A stretch of DNA of 64,000 nucleotides from Sulfurimonas sp. RIFCSPLOWO2_12_36_12 (GTDB lineage: Bacteria; Campylobacterota; Campylobacteria; Campylobacterales; Sulfurimonadaceae): positions 20,183 through 84,182 of the forward strand of contig MIBZ01000060.1 of NCBI GenBank assembly GCA_001829675.1, in the 5' to 3' direction. Position 1 is the stretch's first letter. The number at the start of each line of letters is the position of its first letter. The position numbers were made by a program, and so were the translations under genes. Below are positions 48,258 to 56,349 of the stretch, piece after piece. Under the pieces are notes generated by a model. The model searched no databases. It saw only the letters and a program-made list of their open reading frames with translations, and was not told the DNA's origin.

Positions 48258-48888
48258 AATAACAGCAACAAAAACGGCAAAATTAGCCGATGAGTGTCAC
48301 AAAATTTTTTCTCTAAGCGATAGCGTTAAAAATGCAATCGCCAAAACAAACAGAGAGGAGTTTGTTCCATCCGGCTTTAGACATAACGCTTACAAACTAG
48401 ACGCTCTGCCGATGGGTTCTTCACAGTGGATAAGTTCTCCTCTGACGGTTGCAAAGATGACTGAGTATCTTCTACCAAAGGGCGCAGATAGAGTTTTAGA
48501 GATAGGGTGCGGAAGCGGTTATCAAGCTGCTGTTTTATCGCATCTCTTTCGCGGCGTTTTTACGATTGAGAGAATTGAGCCGTTAATTCTTGAAGCAAAA
48601 CTAAGGTTTAGAAAATTAGGAATCGGCAATATTCATACAAAACTTGATGATGGGCAAAATGGATGGATTCAGTATGCTCCATTTGAGAGAATACTTTTTT
48701 CTGCTACCGCAAAAGAGATACCTGCAAAACTCTTTGAGCAACTAAGCGAGGGCGGAATTTTAGTGGCTCCTATGCAAGTTGGCGCAAAGCAGGTAATTAC
48801 CCGTTTTAGAAAAGTGGGAAATTCTTTGCAAAAAGAGGAGTTGGAAGAGTGCGATTTTGTTCCAATTTTAAATGGAATCCAGAAGTAA
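48250..48888 (+). CDS. pcm: Protein-L-isoaspartate O-methyltransferase
   Basis: The protein has 212 aa starting at a TTG that overlaps the end of the nitrilase-family gene. The SAM-binding motif VLEIGCGSGYQAAVL is near 83-97, and the block PMGSSQWISSPLTVAKMTEYL matches the family (usual form: G-x-Q-x-I-S-x-P). It repairs isoaspartyl residues in aged proteins. The family usually has GTGSGYQ; here it is GCGSGYQ. Confidence 0.9.
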   Translation: MDRITATKTAKLADECHKIFSLSDSVKNAIAKTNREEFVPSGFRHNAYKLDALPMGSSQWISSPLTVAKMTEYLLPKGADRVLEIGCGSGYQAAVLSHLFRGVFTIERIEPLILEAKLRFRKLGIGNIHTKLDDGQNGWIQYAPFERILFSATAKEIPAKLFEQLSEGGILVAPMQVGAKQVITRFRKVGNSLQKEELEECDFVPILNGIQK

Positions 48889-48950
48889 TAGGCTTATGCA
48901 CTTTAAGTTTTTTATTGTAAAATAATAGCTAATATAAGTTAGGATAAATT

Positions 48951-49784
48951 ATGGAAGAGATGTACGGCATAAAATATTCAAAACCTGAAGTAGTTTTAAT
49001 ACAGGATACCGGTATAGGCGTGGCTGAAGCAGCGGCTAGAACCTGTTACGATTCATTTGAAAATAGCGAAAATGAAGCTATTAAATATATTGAAAACAGT
49101 ATGCCTGATGATTTTACATGTCAAAAAATAAACGAGATAGAGAGTTCAAATCTTTTAAACGATTTGGCTTGGACATATTTCCATCACTCTATTTTAGAAC
49201 ATGCAAATTTAAGTTTTCTTATAAGAGGAACCAGTAGAGGTGTGCTTCAAGAGCATGCCAGACATCGCATACAAGCTATAAGCGTCAGAAGTACCCGTTA
49301 TACTATGAGTTCTGTAATAAACGCCTTTGTTGCATCAGAGACAAGACAAGATAAAAACTTTTTTATAGATAAAGTCTTGGGTTTTGATATGTTTGTAACA
49401 TCTGATGAAGAGTATAACAAAATAGAGATTGGCACGATTTATGACAAATTGAGATACCAATCAAAAAAAGTAGAAGATTTTAATGACATAGCGGTTGCAA
49501 AAAGTTCTCTGGCGCTTTTAGATGAGTTTGTCGGTAATCCGGAAGCACTTTTTGAAGCATTAGAAGCCGGAAAAAAGAAACGAAATGTCGGAGATGCTTT
49601 TAAACACATTATTACCGATAATGTAAAAGTTGATATGGTAGTTACATTTAATTTAAGAAGTCTTAAAAACTATTTTACACTAAGAGACAGCGGTGCCGCT
49701 TATTTTCAGATAAGATGGCTTGCTCAAGAGATGATGAGAAAAACACCGTCAAAATATTTAGATTTAATAATCAAAAAAGGGTAA
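48951..49784 (+). CDS. thyX: Flavin-dependent thymidylate synthase ThyX
   Basis: The protein has 277 aa and makes dTMP from dUMP with FAD and methylene-THF. The ThyX signature is EHARHRIQAISVRSTRY (R-H-R-x7-S), near 102. A C-terminal part follows, longer than the usual 220-250 but similar in Helicobacter. It heads an operon with a lipoprotein and a PhnA-type gene. No thyA is visible. Confidence 0.93.
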   Translation: MEEMYGIKYSKPEVVLIQDTGIGVAEAAARTCYDSFENSENEAIKYIENSMPDDFTCQKINEIESSNLLNDLAWTYFHHSILEHANLSFLIRGTSRGVLQEHARHRIQAISVRSTRYTMSSVINAFVASETRQDKNFFIDKVLGFDMFVTSDEEYNKIEIGTIYDKLRYQSKKVEDFNDIAVAKSSLALLDEFVGNPEALFEALEAGKKKRNVGDAFKHIITDNVKVDMVVTFNLRSLKNYFTLRDSGAAYFQIRWLAQEMMRKTPSKYLDLIIKKG

Positions 49785-49787
49785 TCC

Positions 49788-50003
49788 ATGTGGAAATATA
49801 TTTTAATAAGCAGTTTTTTATTTAGCGGGTGCTCGCACTTTGAGTTTAATTTTGCAATGTGCGATAATATTGGACCCAATAGTGATCCACAAATGATTGA
49901 AAAGTGCAGAAACTACAATGAAGAGGAAGCGCAAAAAGCGTTTGATAAAACAAAAAAAGATTCTACAATACCTGAAGATGTTATAGAGTTTAAAAAACAG
50001 TAG
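49788..50003 (+). CDS. Small predicted lipoprotein
   Basis: The protein has 71 aa: a short hydrophobic N-terminus MWKYILISSFLFSGC with lipobox FSGC (Cys at 15), then a hydrophilic part with two more Cys residues (about 25 and 40). It starts 3 bases after the thyX stop. No family recognised; probably anchored in the outer or inner membrane. Confidence 0.65.
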   Translation: MWKYILISSFLFSGCSHFEFNFAMCDNIGPNSDPQMIEKCRNYNEEEAQKAFDKTKKDSTIPEDVIEFKKQ

Positions 50004-50015
50004 AGGAAAAAAAGA

Positions 50016-50573
50016 ATGAGCATAGAAAAAGAGTTAAAAGCTAGAAGCGGCGGCAAATGTGAACTTTGTGGTAGTGTGGATGGGCTAAGTGTTTTAGAAG
50101 TTGCGCCATCTGATGGAAGTTCAGAACAGTCCGTATATGTATGCTCTGTATGCAAAGAGCAGATAGAAAATCCAGATAAAATGGACGAAACGCATTTTAA
50201 CTGCCTAAATGACAGCATGTGGAGCGAAATTCCGGCTGTTGTGGTTATGAGTTATAGACTATTGAAAGCACTCGGCAGAGAAGATTTGGTTGATATGATT
50301 TATATGGAAGATGATGTTAAAAGCTGGGCTGATTCTAATGTAAATAGCACCACAGGCAGTGTTGTCGTCAGAGACTCCAACGGTGTTGTGTTAAATGCCG
50401 GCGACAGTGTTGTTATCATTAAAGATTTAGAGGTTAAAGGTGCCGGTTTTACTGCAAAGAGAGGCACTTTGGTTAAAAACATCACGATTCCACAAGATGT
50501 AGAGGGTCACATAGAGGGCCGCGTTAACGGAACTAAAATCTATTTAAAAACAGAGTTTTTGAAAAAAGCGTAA
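50016..50573 (+). CDS. PhnA-domain zinc-ribbon protein (YjdM type)
   Basis: The protein has 185 aa. The N-terminus has CELCG and CSVCK, a zinc ribbon. The C-terminal PhnA domain has VVVRDSNGVVLNAGDSVVI and VKGAGFTAKRGTLVKNI. Despite the name the family is not shown to cleave phosphonates; its role is unclear. It is 12 bases after the lipoprotein gene and ends with GRVNGTKIYLKTEFLKK. Confidence 0.88.
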   Translation: MSIEKELKARSGGKCELCGSVDGLSVLEVAPSDGSSEQSVYVCSVCKEQIENPDKMDETHFNCLNDSMWSEIPAVVVMSYRLLKALGREDLVDMIYMEDDVKSWADSNVNSTTGSVVVRDSNGVVLNAGDSVVIIKDLEVKGAGFTAKRGTLVKNITIPQDVEGHIEGRVNGTKIYLKTEFLKKA

Positions 50574-50610
50574 GAGATTTATATTTAGAAATATTATATA
50601 AAAGGTGTGT

Positions 50611-51774
50611 ATGAACCCTTTAAAATCTATAGCCATCAATATATCAATACCGCTCTTGATATCTTTGGTGTTCGCATTTATGGCACTTTATGAAACTAAA
50701 ATCCCGAAGGCTATATTCAATATTATCCCATATCTTTTTTATGCCATAAGCACGCTTATTTTATGGGTTTCATGGCATTTCAATAGAAATAGATTTATAT
50801 TTCTAATTATTCCGTTATTATTGATACATGTCGGATTTTTGTATTTAAGTGCAAAAAAAGCCACCGACCTGTTTTTTTATGTCTCAATGCTCTATCCGTT
50901 GCATCTTCTCATATTTTTATCTCTGAGAGAGAGGGGACTCTTCTCTATTTGGGGTATTTTAAAGATACTATTTTTTATATTAGAAATAGGGGTTATCTCA
51001 TATTTTATTGTTTACCCAAATGGTGATTTAATCGCAATTTTAAAGATAAAACTTTTTACAATATCGTTCTATCCGCTACAAGATTTATCCGTGGCAATTG
51101 CAATTTTTGTACTCTTTATCATTGCTATTTTGGTAATGTACAACAAGTATTTACTCTACAATAGCTCTTTTTTCATAATTGTAGTAACTTTTTATATGGG
51201 ATTTTATTTTATAAAAACCCCGCATGCCAATGAACTTTCACTGCTGGCAATAAGTATGATAATATTTATTTTGCTAATCAGAGAGTCTTACCGCTTAGCT
51301 TTTTATGATGAGCTTACGACCCTGCCGGGAAGAAGAGCTTTGGTCGAAGATATGGCAAAGCTAGGTATGAAATATTCGCTTGCGATGATTGACATAGACC
51401 ACTTTAAAAAGTTTAATGACACATACGGGCATGATACCGGCGATGAAGTTTTAAAAATGGTTGCTTCTAAGTTGGCGGCCGTCGGCGGAGGCGGAAAGGC
51501 TTATAGGTATGGCGGAGAGGAGTTTGTGCTTCTTTTTCCATCAAAAGATGTAAATGAATCCTACACACATACTGATATTTTAAGAAACGCAATTGCAAAG
51601 AGCCCATTTAGTGTTAGAAACAAGAAGAGTTCCAAAACAATATATATAAATATTTCATCCGGAGTCGTGCAAAGAAACTCTAAAGACAGAGATCCGTTTG
51701 CGGTAATGAAAAGAGCCGATAATGCTCTTTATAAAGCCAAAAAGGCCGGAAGAAACCAAGTAGTAAAAGCATAA
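50611..51774 (+). CDS. Membrane diguanylate cyclase (GGDEF)
   Basis: The protein has 387 aa from the ATG at 50611, with AAAGG 5 bases upstream; a GTG two codons earlier is too close. Residues 1-215 hold about 7 hydrophobic helices. The GGDEF domain (about 228-385) has the start DELTTLPGRRAL, metal Asp in MIDIDHFKKFND and an intact signature RYGGEEFVLLF. An RxxD inhibitory site is not obvious. It makes c-di-GMP from GTP. It starts between phnA-type and dgt genes on the same strand. Confidence 0.9.
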   Translation: MNPLKSIAINISIPLLISLVFAFMALYETKIPKAIFNIIPYLFYAISTLILWVSWHFNRNRFIFLIIPLLLIHVGFLYLSAKKATDLFFYVSMLYPLHLLIFLSLRERGLFSIWGILKILFFILEIGVISYFIVYPNGDLIAILKIKLFTISFYPLQDLSVAIAIFVLFIIAILVMYNKYLLYNSSFFIIVVTFYMGFYFIKTPHANELSLLAISMIIFILLIRESYRLAFYDELTTLPGRRALVEDMAKLGMKYSLAMIDIDHFKKFNDTYGHDTGDEVLKMVASKLAAVGGGGKAYRYGGEEFVLLFPSKDVNESYTHTDILRNAIAKSPFSVRNKKSSKTIYINISSGVVQRNSKDRDPFAVMKRADNALYKAKKAGRNQVVKA

Positions 51775-51792
51775 AAGGCAGGTAGTATTAAA

Positions 51793-52890
51793 ATGGAAGC
51801 ACACGATAGATTTTACAAAATAGACAAAGATTTTAGAAACCCATATGCAAGGGATAGAGACAGAATTATTCACTCAGGTAGTTTTAGAAAATTGGAGTAT
51901 AAAACGCAGGTATTTTTAAATCAAGAGGGTGATTTTTTTCGCACAAGACTTACGCACTCCATAGAAGTTTCTCAAATTGCCCGTTCCATCACATCTCATT
52001 TGGGTCTAAGCGAATCTTTGGCAGAAGCAATTGCTCTTGCGCATGATTTGGGGCACACACCGTTTGGGCATATTGGCGGAGATACGCTTGACGAATGCCT
52101 AAAACATGATGGTTTTATAAATGGATTTGATCATAACTTTCAAAGTTTCAGGGTTGTGTCATCGCTGGAGAAGCGTTACAATGGTTTTAGTGGACTTAAC
52201 CTTACATTTGGAACATTAGAGGGGATACTTAAGCACTCTTATCCGTACAAAAAAAGTTTTCTGCCTTCCATAATTGATGAGCAGTTTAATCTTGAGACTC
52301 ATCCGAGCATAGAAGCTATGGTGGTTGATAGAGCAGATGAAATAGCATATATAACGCATGATATAGATGACGGCGTAAATTCTGGATTGATAAGTTTTGA
52401 TGATTTAAGAGAGAGTGCGTTAATAAAAGAGATTTTAAAAAAGGTTAAAGATGAGGGTGTGTCGGAGGAAGAGGATGAGATGTTTAGATATCGTTTTGTC
52501 TCACATCTGATTAATCATCTTGTTTATTCGCTTATAGAGTACTCAAAAGATAAGGTTGATAATAGTAAGATTTGTACAGCCACACTTCATAGCAAAAGCG
52601 AATTGCCAATCGGCTTTGAGCCAAAGCTGGAGTCTGAAATTAAAAAGCTTAAAAAGCTTCTTTTTACAAAACTTTATCAGCATAAAGATATTATGACCAA
52701 GATGTTTGCAGGCAAGCAGGCGATTAAAGGGCTTTACAGCGGGTTAAGCGAAGAACCAAAAATGCTTCCAAAATTTTATTTCAAACAATTAGAGACAAAA
52801 AACAGACATAGAGTGATAGCTGACTATATAGCTTCGATGAGTGATAGACACGCTTTGTCGTTTTATAATGAGATGTACGGAAGAGTATAG
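51793..52890 (+). CDS. dgt: dNTP triphosphohydrolase (dGTPase-like, HD domain)
   Basis: The protein has 365 aa. HD-domain metal ligands are in RLTHSIEVSQIARS and ALAHDLGHTPFGHIGGD, and the third Asp is in VDRADEIAYITHDIDDG. The N-terminus NPYARDRDRIIHSGSFRKL is a family block. It cleaves dNTPs to nucleoside and triphosphate, balancing the dNTP pool that nrdA/nrdB and thyX supply. It is behind the diguanylate cyclase gene by 18 bases. Confidence 0.92.
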   Translation: MEAHDRFYKIDKDFRNPYARDRDRIIHSGSFRKLEYKTQVFLNQEGDFFRTRLTHSIEVSQIARSITSHLGLSESLAEAIALAHDLGHTPFGHIGGDTLDECLKHDGFINGFDHNFQSFRVVSSLEKRYNGFSGLNLTFGTLEGILKHSYPYKKSFLPSIIDEQFNLETHPSIEAMVVDRADEIAYITHDIDDGVNSGLISFDDLRESALIKEILKKVKDEGVSEEEDEMFRYRFVSHLINHLVYSLIEYSKDKVDNSKICTATLHSKSELPIGFEPKLESEIKKLKKLLFTKLYQHKDIMTKMFAGKQAIKGLYSGLSEEPKMLPKFYFKQLETKNRHRVIADYIASMSDRHALSFYNEMYGRV

Positions 52891-52974
52891 CTACTAAGAT
52901 GAAAATCTGGTTATTTTAGTGGGTGTAAAAGTTAGAATGGTTTTTTAGGGATTGGAATTATTTTGTAAATAGAT

Positions 52975-53002
52975 AAAAAACATAGCCCGAAGGCTTATGT
53001 TC
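52975..53002 (-). terminator. Rho-independent terminator of rpsU
   Basis: On the minus strand: ACATAAGCC-TTCG-GGCTATGT followed by TTTTTA. The stem has one bulged A and a stable TTCG tetraloop, then a T run, right at the rpsU stop. Confidence 0.85.
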
Positions 53003-53214
53003 TATAGGCGTGATTCGTAGCGTCTCATCATATAAAGACGTTTAAGCATTTTCTTACGAGATGCTATTAAGAACTTCTTACGCTTGTCGGTTTTCGTTTC
53101 ATGGAAACGGCGAGCACGAGCTTCTGTAACGATTAAGTTACGGTCAGTCTGCTTTTTAAAACGACGGTAAGATGCATCAAAATTGTCATCACTTCGTAGT
53201 ACTATACCAGGCAT
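53002..53214 (-). CDS. rpsU: 30S ribosomal protein S21
   Basis: The protein has 70 aa, very basic, in the small subunit near the mRNA entry/anti-Shine-Dalgarno region. The pattern [20 protein letters not shown] then [17 protein letters not shown] is typical of S21. It is monocistronic with a strong terminator and is divergent from the small exported peptide gene. Confidence 0.96.
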   Translation of the reverse strand: MPGIVLRSDDNFDASYRRFKKQTDRNLIVTEARARRFHETKTDKRKKFLIASRKKMLKRLYMMRRYESRL

Positions 53215-53313
53215 ATCACATCACCCACTTTCTTCAAAATTTGAACCAGAATTGTAGCACAAATATCTTCATATAACATTTTATTAGATAAATTTGTAAA
53301 ATTATTTCTAAAA

Positions 53314-53355
53314 TTGATACAAATCAAGGAGTATTGTTCTTAAATCGGATAAAAT
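53314..53355 (+). promoter_or_regulatory. FNR/CRP-type box and -10 for the small exported peptide gene
   Basis: The box TTGAT-ACAA-ATCAA (53314-53327) matches the FNR-type consensus TTGAT-N4-ATCAA exactly. A TAAAAT -10 at 53350-53355 predicts a start at 53362, placing the box centre at -41.5, the classic activating position. An imperfection: a 10-bp inverted repeat (53340-53368) overlaps the -10 and start. Confidence 0.7.
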
Positions 53356-53406
53356 TACTCCGATTTAAAATTTAGAGCGTAATGCGTTCTTACCAAAGGA
53401 AACAAA

Positions 53407-53538
53407 ATGAAAAAAATCATTTTAGCAGTTGTACTAATGTTGGGTGTCCTCCAAGCAGATGGTATTGTATATTACGATACTCAAGATACGAATACTCCGA
53501 TTGATAAACCGAATCATCCGAGTACAGATATCTATTAA
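53407..53538 (+). CDS. 43-aa exported peptide
   Basis: A short ORF with a good AAAGGA site 6 bases before the ATG. The product begins with a Sec signal peptide (MKKIILAVVLMLGVLQA), and the mature part of about 26 residues is polar and acidic (YYDTQDTNTPIDKPNHPST). No Cys. The promoter carries a perfect FNR-type box and the gene ends in a strong hairpin, so it is a complete independent unit even though it is tiny. No family recognised. Confidence 0.65.
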   Translation: MKKIILAVVLMLGVLQADGIVYYDTQDTNTPIDKPNHPSTDIY

Positions 53539-53562
53539 TATCTAAAAATTTTATTTCTCCTT

Positions 53563-53593
53563 CTAAAATAGGTCTTACCGTGACCTATTTTAG
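53563..53593 (+). terminator. Terminator hairpin after the 43-aa peptide gene
   Basis: A perfect 12-bp stem CTAAAATAGGTC / GACCTATTTTAG with a 7-base loop lies 24 bases after the stop codon. Confidence 0.65.
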
Positions 53594-53640
53594 TGACCTG
53601 CATGTAACTTCTTAAAAACTCTCTTTAACTAACATTTTTG

Positions 53641-53646
53641 TATAAT
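53641..53646 (+). promoter_or_regulatory. -10 box of dnaG, placed for a leaderless transcript
   Basis: A perfect TATAAT ends 6 bases before the dnaG ATG at 53653, so the mRNA would start at or next to the start codon. No Shine-Dalgarno sequence is visible between them. Confidence 0.5.
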
Positions 53647-53652
53647 TCCCGT

Positions 53653-55311
53653 ATGATTACCCAAGATTCCATAGAAGCCCTAAAGGCGCGCCTTGATATT
53701 GTTGATGTTGTAGGTTCATATCTTGAGCTCAGAAAAGCCGGTGCAAACTATAAGGCTCCATGCCCTTTTCACGATGAAAAAAGTGCTTCATTTGTTGTAA
53801 GTCCATCAAAGCAGATATATCACTGTTTTGGCTGCGGTGCCGGCGGAGACAGTATCAAGTTTACTATGGAGTATGAAAAATTAAACTATCCGGAAGCTTT
53901 AGAAAAACTTGCTTCATCATATAACTTCTCTCTCGCGTATAGTGACAGTAAAAACTCTAAACCTCGCTCCGGATTTATGGAAAAAATCAATGAGTGGTAC
54001 CATTACCTGCTTACAAAAAATCCACAAGCGCTCTCTTATTTGAAGGAACGCGGCATCTACGAGAGCAGTGTTGAGAAGTTTGGCATAGGTTATGCACCGG
54101 ACTCAAACACAACAATAAATTATATAAAATCTCAACTTTTTAATATGAATGAAGCAGTAGAGATGGGAGTTATAGGAAGTGAGGGCGGAAGAAGCTTTGC
54201 TAGATTTATAGAGCGCATAACATTTCCAATCCACTCTGCTAATGGAAGTATCATAGGTTTTGGCGGTAGAACTATAACCGGACATCAGGCAAAATATATA
54301 AACTCTCCGGAGACCCCTTTTTTTAACAAATCAAGACTTTTATACGCATATCATCACGCAAAACAGAGTGTTCACAAAACAAAAGAGATTGTTATAACAG
54401 AGGGTTATCTTGATGTTATTATGCTTCATCAAGCCGGTTTTACAAACGCCGTTGCAACACTTGGAACCGCCCTTACTCCTGAACATCTGCCGCTTTTGCG
54501 AAAAGGGGAACCAAAAGTTATAATGGCTTATGACGGGGATAAAGCAGGGCGCTCAGCCGCGTTAAAAGCATCAAGACTTTTAAGTGCCGGCGGATTTAGC
54601 GGAGGTGTTGTTATATTTTTGGATGGTATGGATCCGGCAGATATGGTAAAAAATGGCGCTGTCGAAGAGCTTTCAAATATGTTTAGAAAGCCTCAGCCTT
54701 TTATAGAGTTTGTTTTAGATGAAATTTTATCGCTATATAATCTCTCTGATCCAAAAGCAAGAGAAGTTTGTATGCAAGATGCAATTGGTTATCTAAAAAC
54801 GCTCTCTCCAATGCTCCAAGAGGAGTACAAGTCATATCTAGCTTCAAGATTAGGGCTAAGTCCGTCATTTGTCAAACTAACTAACCAAACTAACACTAAC
54901 ACTAACAATAATAAGCCGCTTATTGATAGCAGCCGTCACAAAGATATGTGGGAGCTTAGTCTTATTAAAACTGTTTTGGAACATCCGGAGTTTATAGACC
55001 AGATACTTGATGTTTTAGACCCATCGCTTTTGCAGTTTCACTCGGTTGAGTTTGTTTTGGCACTCAGAGGAGAATTTCACCATCCGCAACTTATGGCAAT
55101 ATCAGTAGATGATCAGATAAAGCCGCTTAAAAATGAGGAGGCGCTAAAGGCTGAGCTTATTGCATTTTTGACAAAACATTATGAGAGAGAGTATAAAAAG
55201 GTAAATTTACAAACAGAAATCTCTTTTGAAGAAAAAGCTTTCTACATCCGTAAATTTAGAGGGAAAATTTCGCAGCTAAAACGCGGTGAACTCGTAGCCT
55301 TTAAGAGCTAG
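53653..55311 (+). CDS. dnaG: DNA primase
   Basis: The protein has 552 aa from the ATG at 53653 (TTG at 53638 would precede the -10 box, so it is rejected). The zinc-binding domain has C37, H40, C58 and C61 (CPFHDEK and CFGCGAGGD). The TOPRIM core has VITEGYLDVIML and YDGDKAGRSA near 300. An Asn/Thr-rich linker (about 414-423) made of repeated AACACT units leads to the helicase-binding C-terminal domain. It makes RNA primers at the fork. It overlaps the convergent gene by 11 bases. Confidence 0.95.
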   Translation: MITQDSIEALKARLDIVDVVGSYLELRKAGANYKAPCPFHDEKSASFVVSPSKQIYHCFGCGAGGDSIKFTMEYEKLNYPEALEKLASSYNFSLAYSDSKNSKPRSGFMEKINEWYHYLLTKNPQALSYLKERGIYESSVEKFGIGYAPDSNTTINYIKSQLFNMNEAVEMGVIGSEGGRSFARFIERITFPIHSANGSIIGFGGRTITGHQAKYINSPETPFFNKSRLLYAYHHAKQSVHKTKEIVITEGYLDVIMLHQAGFTNAVATLGTALTPEHLPLLRKGEPKVIMAYDGDKAGRSAALKASRLLSAGGFSGGVVIFLDGMDPADMVKNGAVEELSNMFRKPQPFIEFVLDEILSLYNLSDPKAREVCMQDAIGYLKTLSPMLQEEYKSYLASRLGLSPSFVKLTNQTNTNTNNNKPLIDSSRHKDMWELSLIKTVLEHPEFIDQILDVLDPSLLQFHSVEFVLALRGEFHHPQLMAISVDDQIKPLKNEEALKAELIAFLTKHYEREYKKVNLQTEISFEEKAFYIRKFRGKISQLKRGELVAFKS

Positions 55312-56251
55312 GCTTAGAGTCCTCTTTTGGCTTGCGAGCTTTTATAGGTATTTTTCTTCCGACATTTTTTGGTGCTTCGTAAGCTTCTTTTTTAGTGCCG
55401 TCATGACGGTGATTTCTCTCTCCGCTTTTGCCTGAAAATTTTGCTTTTCCGTTTTCATCTTTACCTAAAAATTTATTTGGTTTTTTGTCATACTTTGGTT
55501 TCTCAAAAGGCTTGCGCTCAGAGCTTTCTCCATCTCTTTTAGGTCTGTCGTAACTAGACTTTTCAAAAGGTTTTTTGTCGTACTTCGGTTTCTCGAAAGG
55601 CTTGCGCTCGGAATTCTCGCCCTCTCGCTTCGGTCTGTCATACTTAGGCTTCTCAAAAGGTTTTTTATCATACTTCGGTTTTTCAAAAGGCTTGCGTTCA
55701 GAACTCTCGCCCTCTCGCTTCGGTCTGTCATATTTTGGCTTCTCGAAAGGTTTTTTATCGTACTTTGGTTTGTCGCTAGAGTCCGCATTAAACGCATACT
55801 CTCTTTTTGGTGCCGGTTTTGGAGCTATTCTCATCTTCTCTTGCTCCTCATATTCAAAACCAACAACAATTTCCTGTTTAATAACCCTCCCGAGAAGAGT
55901 TTCTATCGGGTAGAGATGCTTTTGTTCGCTTATATCTAGCAAAACAATAGCACTGTCAGTTGTTTTAGCCAATCTTGACATGTAAGTAACCGCATCTGAG
56001 GGCAAATCGTAGCTAATGAGGAGTTCACATTTTAATTCTGGCGAATTTGCCAACTCTTCATCATCTAAAATGGTAACATTGTCAGCCGTTATAGCCTCTT
56101 TTATAAGTTCAATATTATTTGTCACGGCTACAACTGTTTTTAAGACGCTGTTTTGAGCTATCAATTGGGTAAGTAGCGAAAGTTTTTTATCATTAGGACA
56201 CGGATGAACACGGTGTTTATTGTGTTTTATGGAAATTTGATTGTTTGACAT
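55301..56251 (-). CDS. Protein with degenerate DEAD-box RecA2-like domain and basic tandem repeats
   Basis: The protein has 316 aa from the ATG at 56251 (AGGA 7 bases upstream); a start 13 codons earlier is possible. Residues about 8-145 resemble the second domain of DEAD-box helicases: CELLISYDLPSDAVTYMSRL and HLYPIETLLGRVI align with the neighbour's [18 protein letters not shown] and [10 protein letters not shown], but the arginine-finger motif (HRIGRTGR) is lost and about 40 residues are missing. Residues about 160-280 are three-plus 30-aa repeats (KPFEKPKYDKKPFEKPKYDR type), strongly basic. It is divergent from an intact helicase. Function unknown; RNA binding likely. Confidence 0.65.
   Translation of the reverse strand: MSNNQISIKHNKHRVHPCPNDKKLSLLTQLIAQNSVLKTVVAVTNNIELIKEAITADNVTILDDEELANSPELKCELLISYDLPSDAVTYMSRLAKTTDSAIVLLDISEQKHLYPIETLLGRVIKQEIVVGFEYEEQEKMRIAPKPAPKREYAFNADSSDKPKYDKKPFEKPKYDRPKREGESSERKPFEKPKYDKKPFEKPKYDRPKREGENSERKPFEKPKYDKKPFEKSSYDRPKRDGESSERKPFEKPKYDKKPNKFLGKDENGKAKFSGKSGERNHRHDGTKKEAYEAPKNVGRKIPIKARKPKEDSKPSS
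55479..55775. repeat. 90-bp tandem repeat inside the basic repeat protein gene
   Basis: Units start at 55479, 55569, 55659 and 55749 (partial), a period of exactly 90 bases, each beginning GGTTTTTT and coding 30 residues. Differences between units are mostly at third codon positions, so the protein repeat is held while the DNA drifts. Confidence 0.85.
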
Positions 56252-56349
56252 AGGGAGTCCTAAGAGGGTATTTAAATATTTAGTAAACATTATATCTCAC
56301 ATTAGCATAAATTATGCTATTATGTATTAATATTAAATTCAGGATTATA

